64,000 nt of DNA from Galeruca laticollis (Eukaryota > Arthropoda > Insecta > Coleoptera > Chrysomelidae), in the NCBI GenBank assembly GCA_963921935.1, contig OY998181.1:118192957-118256956 (forward strand). The letters run 5' to 3'. Of the stretch, positions 47,601 through 59,600 are shown piece after piece. Made by a program: the position numbers and the translations under genes. Numbering within the stretch: position 1 is the stretch's first letter; the number at the start of each line of letters is the position of its first letter. The notes beneath the pieces are model-generated. The model worked only from the letters and a program-made list of their open reading frames with translations, was not told the origin of the DNA and made no database searches.

Positions 47601-50600
47601 ACACATATGGAGGCCAATATGGTATATTCCATAATTGAAAGAAAAAAATCAAAGCTAAAGAAATTTGAGATAATTGTTCCTAGATGTCACTAGTGCGGTA
47701 TACACCCAAGGGTACGTCGTTGTTCAGCGCCTCGGCAACTTCATAGCCTGTAGGTCCATGTTTGCGAAGAATAGCATACGGACCATCTCGCCGGGGCGCA
47801 AGTTTCGTAGAATAGCCCTTTAACGAATTACTGAGGAAGTGCGTTTTGACTCATACTTTGTCACCCGGGGCATAGTCGGGCCCTCGGTATCTATCTTTAT
47901 TCACATATGTCTGGTTTCTATCTTGTCACTCTTCCGTGAGCTCTTTAGCTTGGCGAAGGGATAGTGCTAAGCTTCGTAGTTTGGGAGTAATTTCCGCAAC
48001 AAAATTCTCGTTGTGTACGATTGCGCTCAGGTCATTTGTAACGTCCTGTACTGTCCTGAGTTCTCGTCCAAACGTTAAATAAGCAGGTGTATAACCGGTG
48101 CTATCGCAGCGAGCACTATTCATGACAAATCGAATTGAGGCCATATGTTTGGACCATTCTTGGTGAAGTTGTCAGACTAAGATACCAAGCTGAGCTTTGA
48201 GGTCTCGGTTTTTACGCTCCACGGGGTTGGCTTCCGGATGGTATACTGGCACGAACGCCTGCTTGATACCAAGACAGTAGGTCAACTTCTGCATGCCTGC
48301 GGATACAAACTGTGTTCCATTGTCACTAATGATTCGGCGTGGAAGCCCATATCGTAGTAGAACTTCATCCGGTAAGATGTGGGAGCAATTCCCTGCAGTG
48401 GCCTCTTGTAGGGCAAATAGCCTAGTCTCATCTTCGACTATGAATATCCATCTCATACCTTCTGGGAGTTAATGGTAAGGGACACTTCAAAGCGTTGATT
48501 ACTAGCAGTGGTTTGTAGTAGGCCGGCTGGTTTCAAATTTTGGGTCTTATATCGTTGGCATGGTGCGCATTTTGAAATGTGTTGAGCTACATCCCGCCGC
48601 ATGCCTATCCAAGAGTATCTCTTTGATATTCGGTTAACAGTTTTATCGACACCATAGTGTCCGGATGTAAAGGATATCTTTCCTTTCTTTCTCGGGAACG
48701 ACAATACGAGCGCCCTCATCCTCTTGATCATCCGTATATCGATAAAGGACACCCCTGTTCATGAGGTAGCGCCTGTTGAACCATTTCTGGTGTTCCTCGG
48801 CATCGACTGACTCGAGTGATTTTTATTATTGGCTCGAGAGATTCATCCGAGAGTTGTTTTTCTCTCATGTCTCTTTCGTTATTACGAGGCAAATCAATTT
48901 CTATGGTACAGATGCAGAGCTGAGCTGAGGCAAGGTGGCCTTGATTGGAAGTCCGCCACCACGTTGGTTTTTCCTGGTGAATACTGCACCTTTAAATTGT
49001 AGGGTTGTAATTGTAGTGCCCACCGGGCCAAGCGATCGGTTGGCGTCTTCAGGCTTAGCAGCCATTTTAGCGGTTGGTGGTCTGTAATGACGATCGTTGA
49101 AGACGTTTCGATATATCCTCTGAATTTGGAAACTCCCCAGACGATAGCTAAGGCCTCTCTCTCCGTTGTAGAGTAGTTTAGTTCGGCGTCCGTTAGAAGG
49201 CGGCTGGTATAATCAATTGGGTGTTCGTCGGCTCCCTCCCCCTGGACAAGGACTGCACCGATGGCATAACCACTGGCATCGGTTTTGATGATAAACGGTT
49301 CTATTTCGTTCGCTTGACTTAGCGTAGGTGCGGTTGTTAAGTGTTTTTTTAGAGTTTCGTAAGCTTCTTGTTGCTCTGTTTCCCATTTCCAAGGTACATT
49401 CTTTCTGGTCAGGTTGATTAATGGTTTAGCTATCGAGGCGAAGTTTTCTATAAATCGTCGGTACCAAGAACTGGTCTGTACAAATGAAAGTAGCTATTTC
49501 AAATTTTTGGGAGGAGGTCGGGTGACAATCGCCTGTATTTTGTTAACATCTGTCGTAATCCCGTCCTGCATCAGCGTGTGACCTAAGAACTTGATACTGG
49601 TGCAAGCAAAATTACATTTGCTTCGGTTGATACGGAGTTGGTATTTTTGTAGCTGCTTAAATACTTGGGTTAAATCATGTACATGGTCTTTGGACGTGGA
49701 AGATCTAATAATTAAGTCATCTAGGTATACGAGAAGGGAAATGTTACTGATGCTAACCCTAAATCGGTGCATTAGCCTTTGGAAGGTCGTAGGCGCATTA
49801 CTTAACCCAAAAGGTAGGCGTCTAAAACAGTAGACTCCAAATGGGGTGATAAAGCCAGTCTTTTTCTCGTCCTCTTCGTAAATCTTGATCTGCCAGTACC
49901 CTGATTTTAGATCCAATATGGTCATAAAAGGTTTATATTTAGCCGCGTGTAATAACTCATCTATTCTGGGCAAAGGACACTTGGAAGATACCGTAATGGC
50001 ATTAAGACGACGATAATCTATACATACTCTGACATCATTATCTCTCTTGGGCACGAGCACTACTGGAGCTATTCACGTAGTATCAATCTCTTCTATGATG
50101 TTGCTGCCCAACATTTCGTCGAGCTTGGTGCGTAATATATTCTGCTTTGTCAAGCCAATACGATAGGGGGCGCTAGCAATCGGTTCATGATTACTAGTGT
50201 CAATCCTATGCTCCGCGTAAGGAGTTGGTGGTCCATATTCTTTAAACAAGTCCTGAAATTCTTCCAACAAACTATTCAGTTGTTCCCTTTCGAAAGCATG
50301 TAACGTCGTTGCTTCTTTTGGCTTTAACTTAATGTCAATGCTAAACAGCTCGTGATGCGTGTTTCTCTTTTTACTGGAAGGGGAATGAGTTGGATAATAA
50401 ACAGGTAGGCTATCTTTGAATATGTCGCAAATCATCTCGGGAGAATAATCATTGGCAATATTTCGGTTATTCTCCTTCTCAATTCTCTCGAACTCTCCCT
50501 CTCCGGTGTCGTCTGGCAGTGGAGACGCAAAGCATTCCAAAAATGATGACGTGGCTTGCATGATTTCGGTTTCATACAGATTTATTGGAGTTTTAGTTTC

Positions 50601-53600
50601 GTTGGCTTTAGCATGCTGAACAGTGTCCGCTGACTTGTCGAATTCTATAGAATGCAGTCTATAGACTACGCTGGTGAGTTATCAGTGGTGCTTCTTTCTG
50701 CATTATAAGATTGGTGTATTGAGGTAAGAACTCAAAGTATTTGTGTGGCTGGTCTGCATAGTACCAGCACCTCTGTGGTAAGTTTAAAACAATTCCAGCC
50801 TTTTCCAAAAAGTCAATCCCTAGTAAAGTTCTGTTGTCGACTGCTTCTGGAAGTATTACGAAATTAATGGTGTGTGTTCGACCTCCTAAATCGATTGTAG
50901 TGAATGTAGTAAGGACTTCTGTTTCCCGTTGTTGTCCGTCGGCCAGTGTAACAGTTGCGTTATTTTTCACAAAAGTGCAATGTTTCTTCCGTAGTAACTG
51001 ATAAAGACGGGCTCCTGCCACGCTCGTTTTGGCTGCGGTATCAACGTGTGCTTGACCTTCGATGTCACAAATTCTAGCCGGGACGGTAGGTACTTTAGGT
51101 GTGGATCGTATGAATGTATCTATCGAGTAGAAATTGATGGAGTTTGTTTGTATATCTCTCGTAGTATTGGAGCAGTTCGGGCAGTTGCTTCTGAAAAACC
51201 CGGGATTAACGCACCTATAGCAACTAATTATTACGGATTTCGACTCAGTTTCCGTCGGTCGGGTAGCTTCTTTACTTTTAGATTGTCCTTGCTCCATAAG
51301 TTTAGTTTGCCGTTTCCTACAGTCTTGTGCAGTGTGACCTCGATACCCATAGAAATTGCATCCATTCTTTTTTGATCGGTTGGGCTTGTGATTTTTCTGG
51401 GATTCGGGCGGAAGGGTCACTGTCTCTTTCGTCTCGTCCTTTATCAACTCAATCTGTCGTGTCTTAATCAGTAATTCTGCAAACGTTCTTATCTGATCCC
51501 TCGGAATCTTTTTCCTTAGCTGGACATTTAAAAGACTGTATGCCATATCAACTTGTGTTGCTTCATCATGTCTACCGGGTGGTAATTGCGCAAGTAGTGC
51601 TCGTTTTTGGCAGATAAAGTCGTCTATCGGAGTATTTCCATTTTTATGTTTACTGAAAATGTCTAAGTATATTTGATAGGACGGTGTTGCAGGCGAGAAA
51701 GCCGCTCGGATCAAGTCAGTGGTCTTCCTCCAATCAGTGGCTTCATCCTTGATACCTTGCCACCAGGTGGCGGCTGTTTCAGTCAATAGTAGTGGTATAC
51801 CCTTTAATGCATCGGTATCTGGAATTTGCTCCATGTCTGTATAAATTTCTACGGTATTTAAGAAGGTTTCTACGGCTTCGTGACATACCTTTTTCGGTGC
51901 CTCTGGCTCAGTGCGAATACCCGCCACTGCCTGCAGCAATTGTTGGAATTGTTCTGGAGACATCGCCATGGCGCTTTGATTAGCAATACGCTTGCTTCTT
52001 CCGGGAATGGTAAATGCTATTCAACACTAAGACTAGGTAAAGTATTTATAGTCTTAGACTGTCGTCAAATGTATATTGTAAATCCCCGACGATACAAAGA
52101 CAGTGTTCGGCGAATGTATCGTCTAGAGTCCTTTCTGTAAGTGTGTATTGTAACACCTATGATACAAAGCCAAACAATTGATGAATGTATTATCTAAGGA
52201 TGACATTAATTACAGAGACAACAGTTGTCTCTGATAATTAACAAAGCCGTTTTCTAATGCCTGAATAAATATCTGAAACTTACCAAGCAAGTGTGGTTTG
52301 TTGAAAGATATCATCTGACGATTGGAAAAACAATGAATGTTCACTCAGAATGCTTCTTGAAAATTAAATATCTCTAGCCTCTACGCTGGGCGCCACTTGT
52401 AACAAGTATAATTTATTAATAAAAATCCAAGTCACATGTTAATATAACAGATAATATTCCTGAAGGAACTGGCTCTGGATTCTTCATTTTGTTGGTGTTT
52501 CTTTGTACTACCTATAGACGAAGGTTACGGTCAGGCAGAGATGGCGTAACGTACGCCATCTACGAGAGGGTGTCGTAATCCGATGGAGACACGGTGTGAG
52601 CGGTGCCTATGTAGTAATATGTAAGGGTGGTTGCGTGGATGGCAGGGGCAGACAGTGGTGACGGTTCATCTGCTACAACTGTAATTTGTCATAATTTTAT
52701 AATATATTGATATATAAATAAAAAAATACTATGCATACATTTGTTTAGTATCTTTGAAGTTATTTGCATAAACAAATGGCAAAAAACTGTTTTTTTCGCT
52801 CCCATGTAAAGTTGCAAAAATGGATATCCAACCTTTTGATACTGAGGTACAGATTTATTATCGCCAATTGTCCCTCTGCTTGAAAATCAAAACTCGAATA
52901 TTCCATATTGAAAAAATTCTATAATTAGTCTTAATAAGAACTGTTTTTGTTTTGTTTTAATGAAGCAATATGCAATGGGAATCATTAGCGAAAAAATTCG
53001 GTATTTTTTATAACTGAGTATTAAAATAAAGACTAACAAAACACTTGATTATCTGCCAGAAGTGTTGAGTAAAACAGTAAAACAAAACTGAACAAGCAGA
53101 AATCTACAGAATTGTCATCTCAAATACAGTTACTTCTTTAAACAGTATAAATAGATTATAATTGCATAGTGCATAAGTCTAGCAGGTGCAAAGATAACAT
53201 ACTCGTATATGCCACCTGCTCACGCTAGTAATTGAAAAATTATACACCAGTTGTTTCTTTTTAGGTTTTTCAATTTTGTTTTTGTTCTGGTGTATTCCAT
53301 TTGACTTGTAAAATGGTCTACAAGGCAAAAGTTTTATTTAACATTTATAGATCTTATTTTAGATCTACTTATGTAATAGTCATTATACATGCGACATCCC
53401 ATATGTAATATGAATGTCGACTATTTAAAATAAATTGTAAACACAATTGATGATTTGGTAGTGTAACTCCATGGAAACTCAAAGCTTTGATGAAAATTGC
53501 GAACTAGCAAGCGAAAGTAGCATAAGCTGGAGTGGAGGTGAAGGTCATGAAGGAGATGACGAGCTAACGGATTGGGCCCCATCAATGGATGGTTCCTCGA

Positions 53601-56600
53601 CTATGGATCAATCATTTAACGACTCCGATCCCAGAGAAATTAGAGCAGGTTAGTTAAAATGACTATTAATATTCTTTAAAGCAATTTAGTTAATTCTTCT
53701 GGTGAGTTCAAAATACTTCAGTTTGCTATTACGCTATTTACAAGTATGAATTTAAAATTTGGGACAGAAGCCTACCTTGTCTTTTGCCTTCCCATTTATT
53801 TCCCTTCCTATTCTGCCGTTTCTAATATTTTTAGATATTGTGTGACCAATAATGATGGAAGATTGGAACAGCAGAGAAGGTAAGGATAAAAAATTTGAAC
53901 AGCAGAGTAGGTAACAATGAAAACAGGAGAATGGGATGCATGGCAATTTATGGAGAACCAACAATAAACAGAAACAAGATAAAGGTGATCGGTTTCTGCA
54001 GAAGAAATGATATAATAATCGGATATGCGATGTGGTACCAGGAAATGAATGAAAAATACACTTTTGTAGCAGAAGGGAGAAAGCCAGAAGTCTGATAACA
54101 TGCACCGAAAGTTTAATAAAAAATAAATAAAAAAGCACTAAAGAGAAAAGAAGCAGAAGTGAAACCAATCACAAATTAGTAACAGCACAACTGGAATTAA
54201 TCTTGGAAGCGATGAAGAGAGAATAGAATATAGCAACATAACAATGTATGAACTTAAAAAGAGAGAAAAAAAATATAAAAAAGTTTCAAATGAAGATTTT
54301 CCAAAACGAGCAAAGGAATAGGAAGCCTGGACCTTCAAAGAAATATGGAGAATATTTAAAGAAATATTGACCTCCTCATCAGAGAAAATATGTGGACGTA
54401 GAAAATTAAATAAGAATATAAAAAAAACGAAATGGTGGACTGAAGAAATAAGAAAGCTTGTAAAAGAAAAGAATACAACATGGAACAAATACTCCAAACC
54501 CAGACAATGCAAAATAAGGAAGACAACTAGGAAGAGAAACGCAAAAAGAGTAAAAGAAGAGAAAAACAAAGTTGGAGAGACTTTGGAGAGGACATAACAG
54601 AATCACATAGAATAAAAAATAGAAAATTTTAGACACGAATAAAAAGATAAGGGGAAGTAGAAAGAAGGAAATAAAAGCAATAGAAGACAAAAATAATTAA
54701 CTACAAACAGGGCTAGAACAAATACTAGACACATGGAAAGACTGCTATATAGACAAATTCTACACAATGTCTGAAAGGAAGATACAAAGGTAGAAGAAAT
54801 AGATATTAAACAACAACAAATAATGAGAAAAGTGCAAGAAGCTATTCAGAACATTAAAATAGGAAAAACAAAGCAGAGAAGATGGAATAGCACTGGAATT
54901 TATCAAATGGCTGGAGGAAAGAGGAATAGATTGGATGTGGAAAATTGTCATGGGAGAAAACAAAACAGACTCTATACAAGAATTTTGGAAAAATACTGAG
55001 ACACTGCTTAAGACTAAAACTAGAAGAACAGGTAGCTTTTAAATCGCAAAGAAAAACCAGTGATAACATATACATAATAAGGAATTCAAGAACAGTAGGG
55101 AATGGGAAAGAACTGTTCCTGGTATTTATTGATTTGAAATCAGTCATCGACACTGCAGTTAGAATAGAAATATGGACAATACTAGAGGAAATGATACCTA
55201 AGGGTCCAATAGTATATATTGTAGGTAGTATTTTATAATCCCAATCAACAGAAACATTGTTTTATGTCAAAAAGTTGAATAGTTTTTGTTAAATTCAGGA
55301 CTAGTTTTAGTGCGGTATTTTGTATCCATCCAAGTGTTTTAATATTTTGTCTTTTACTGAGTGGTATATAGTTGAACCATTATCTTCCAATTTATTTCGG
55401 ATAAAAAATTGTGGATCAATGATAGTGTGTCATGACTGCATTCCAGTTATGATTCAATAAGGATATTCATAATCTGCAAGCAAGATTTTTAAATTGTTGT
55501 TTTGTGTCTATTTTACCTAAATTGTTTTTGTTATTTGTGAAAGATCTTATAAATAGATGTTTTACTTTTTATAAAAGTTTATTCCTGTTGGCAATCGATT
55601 TGTTATGTTAAAAATTATATTTGAAACCTCGCTTTTAGCTTGTTTCTAGGGATACACCAATGAAAAAATCTTGGGAATTATAATTATTTATAAGGTGTAA
55701 ACACTGGCCTACACTTATTTTGGTGCCTGAGATTTTAGACCTGATTTTATGTATGTCTTATATGGTGATATCAAAAATGATGCTGTTTTTTTCAATCAGC
55801 TCTAGTTCATGAGAAAAATTGCAAATATATTAATTTCTTTTGGCTTAAACATTGTCTTTTGAGTGATTTTCTCCAATGAAATTGTCTTGGACAATCACAT
55901 ATAATTCCTCAGCAATAATCAGCCATTATATGAATGTCCCATCTGCCTTTAAATCTAGTCTCTATTGCCTATCCGTTTTGGTGGTTTGTTCTTTGCTAAA
56001 ATCTCAAAATATGTGTAAAATAATATTTATGACTATGGAGTTATTGTACTTTAATAATCATATTGCAGCCAAATTTTTTGAAACTAAGCAGCATTTTCTC
56101 AATCAATTATATATAGTTGTTAGCCTTGTGATATCCGAGACGCAAGTCTTTCCAGATCAGTCCTAGAAGCCTCAAAATGAGTGACTTCTTTAATTAATTG
56201 ATATATTTGTGGACCTTAAAACATGCCTGCTTTTAATATCTCTGTAATTAATCCAGGAAATGTCTGCGAACAATTGAAAACATTGACCATTTTTATCTAT
56301 AGCTTTAACAAATTGCTTCATAAGCCCTAACTTTATGTGCAATTGCAGAATAATGATTTTTTTTTCGTTAAACTAAGGGCTCAGTTGTAAAATTTCGTTC
56401 ACCAAAAACAAGAACATGTCATGAGACTATTTTTTGTATTCAATGATTATTCCAGAGACAAATAAAGCATGGGTATTAAGTATCATCACTTTGTTTATCA
56501 AAAACAAAAAATTAACAATCTTCAAGTCAACACAGATCACCCATTTATTTGTTGTAAAGAATCTGAAATTCTTCTTTCATACATGTTGATTGTGCAATTG

Positions 56601-59600
56601 GAATAGAAACATGTTTATTTCCATTATGTAGAAGAACTTATTTGATACTCTGTTCACTACTTTCTCAATAAAGAGACTTCAATCACTTGCCAGATAGGTC
56701 TTTAAACACATGGAAGTCAGCAGACCACTCACATCACAACAATATACAAAATGTTTATCAGAAGAAAAAACTGCAATACATTTTGTTCTTGTGCAATTTT
56801 GAGATTAAGATTGATAATAGGGTTACTTTGCACTGCAACTTTAAGGTTTATTGTGTCACAGCTGTTCTCTCTGCTTCTACAGCTCGCCTTCCAGTTCCAG
56901 AATTCTAAGGAACTCCAGTATTTGGGATGGCTTGAAGGAGGTTAGATCCTCGCTCCTACAAGTTTCTTGTCAAAAGCATTTTTTGCGTTGCAATGCCGAG
57001 GCATTCTAGGACTAGGTGATCCGGAGTTTCTTCCTCCTCCCACAGAATCTGCACTCGCCAGTTTCTGTTAGACCTATTCTCATTAGGTACTTCCTGAGGC
57101 AAAAGTGCCGAGTTAGGAAGCCCGTGAGGAGATGTAGCTTATTTTTACTGAGATCTAAATACTTTATGGATCTAGTTGTCAAAGTTCCGTAGGAACTTTT
57201 TGAAGCGATCCACCAGAGTGCTTCTCTTTCAGTTTCCTCCTTCTTCCAGAACTCTTTCTTATAGGTGCATTTTCCTACTCAACAGGAAGGCTCCGGGCGT
57301 TTGTGCTTCTTTTCTAGCAAGTGTATCTCTTCATTTCCTTTGATTCCTGAGTGGCCAGTAACCCAGACCAAAGAGAAACTGTTGTTATTGCGTATTTCAT
57401 CAAGTTTTCTCCGGCACTCCCATACCAACTTTGAATAAATTATATGGGAGCTCAATGCTTTGATAGCTGCTTGACTATCAGAATGTCACAAATCTGATAG
57501 TTTCTTTCTATGTTCATTTCCACGCATTTTTCGATTTCAACAATTTATGCCTGAAACCAGTAAATCGCTCACATTACAACAATGTACAAAAAGCTTATCA
57601 GATAAAAACTGGAATAAATTTAGTTCTCTTGTCCAGTAGGAGGAAAGACAATTTTTCTTTTAATCTTGCTAGCAACTCAGCACGCTCTTTTTAAAGATCT
57701 AAGTCTCTGATGAGGCCATTCAGCACATTATGTGAAAATGTTTTAGGATTAAATGTTTCTCTGTAGTATTCATAGTCATCCTCTACTTGAGAAAAATTAG
57801 GTATTTCAACTTGATCCTGCTGGAATTGCTGCATTGTCTCATGAAGAACTGGCATGGAACATTTTTTGAATGAGGAACAGGAACATGTCTTTGTGCTGAT
57901 GAAATATTGAGGTATTTGCATTTACGGCAATTGTTTTTGTTGATGCTAGCTATATTAGTCATATAAAAGTAAGAATTCTCGTAATTATTTTTTGTTCTCA
58001 CCAAATCATAGGCACTCCAAACTTCAAAGACTTACATGTCCCTTTATCCGTATGTCGCAAATGTTCAATGCACATTTTGAATACACTATGAGAGACTTAC
58101 AATTTATCGTGGATTCGAGTTTAAATGCCGAAGTAAACAAAATACAAACCAATCACAGTGTCTGTAATTGATTTTCGCTGACCTTTCAATATACAGTGTT
58201 AGGAATATTCTATGGCAACATAGGTTTTTTAATACAGAGTCTAAAACGTAAAATAGGTTGTAAAAAACGAGTACATTCAGTGTATCACTTATTTTCTATA
58301 ACATGGTATCATAACATGCCAAAGAAGTATTATTGCAATTTATTTACAAATATCACAAATATAAACTGCCTGTAATTCCTACGCTCCTGTTAAAACTACA
58401 TCTACAGCCGTAATTCTTCTATTTTTATCTATACCCTCTCTTCCTTTTTAATCTACACGTTGAAAGTCTAAGTGCCCATATAATATTCCTTTTTAATAAT
58501 AACAGAACTCTTTCTTCATTAAATTTCAACGTAAAACGATATTCCTCTCATAGTCAACGGGAAAATGTAAGGGGCACGTGGCATTACTAGTGTGTGAGAG
58601 AGAGACAATAGTGAGATAGACAATCAAAAGTCAGCGTAGATTATTACAGTTGAAATAAGGATACTAGAATATACGAAACTCGCGTGCGCTTCTCGAGGGC
58701 GGTACCTACCAGACGAATACGAATCGCGCGTACGCTTCTCGAGAACGTTTAACTGCTTGTCTGGGTACGTCACTACCTTTTTGTTAGTGAATGAGGAACG
58801 ATCTTTGTAAATCTTATAAAATGAGTATGCAGATACACCAAAAAGTGCAAATTGTAAAATGGTATTACCAGGGTTATTCATATCGAGAAATAGCAGAAAA
58901 TGTGTTTATTGTGGCATTTGAAAATACCCAACTAATTAGCAAGAAACAAGTGAGACCGGTTAAAATAATTTTTGAAGAACATGGATGTGTCACTCCCACA
59001 AAACACGGACCGCGTACACAAAATCGTCAAACCCAACCCGAAAAAGAAGAAAAAGATATTTTAATCTGTGCAAGTGTAGTAAACAATCCTCTACAGTCGT
59101 CCACTCATTTAGCCAAGGATTTTGATGTTGATTCGAAAACGATTCGGACTGTATTAAAAAAATGGCTATCGTCGTTTTAAACTGAAAAAGAGTCATGAAA
59201 TATTTCCAGACGATCAATTTCGTAGAATGGAATTTTGTGAAGTAGTTATGGAAAAAATACAATTGGACGCAAACGTTTCAAAAAATATTTTGTTGATAGA
59301 TGTATCGACTTTTCCCATATACGGTGCACATAATTCATTCGTTATGCGATATTGGTCCAGAACAAACCTACACAAACACTACAATAGTAGAACTCAATAT
59401 CCCCAAAAGTTAAATGTTTGGGCTGGAATATTTGGTGAACATTTAATTGGACCATTTTTTATTGACGGCATTTTTTATTAACCGGACAAAAATATTTGAA
59501 TATGCAGCAAAATCAAATTACTCCTGCCCTTATACAATTAGGTGTCAAATTCAATGATATTTGGTACCAACATGGCGGTTGTGCATCACATAATTATCAA

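Larger units (their letters stand above)
47690..52677 (-). mobile_element. Ty3/gypsy LTR retrotransposon missing its 3' LTR
   Basis: Minus strand: 5' LTR (52677-52398), primer site, gag with protease, then RT, RNase H and integrase. The sequence ends near 47690, shortly after the integrase C-terminal region, and no second LTR copy occurs between 47475 and 47690. No env-like frame was found. It lies in the intron between exons 4 and 5 of the GPATCH2-like gene, antisense to it. Confidence 0.85.

Noticed and set aside
53752..55153. Several hydrophobic minus-strand open frames that look like membrane proteins
   Set aside because: They mirror a Lys/Glu-rich decayed LINE on the plus strand; A-rich coding DNA gives Phe/Leu/Ser-rich antisense frames.
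58624..58881. Minus-strand 85-codon frame starting MNNPGNTILQF
   Set aside because: Overlaps antisense the start of the DUF4817-type transposase and the GC-rich repeats; no family match.
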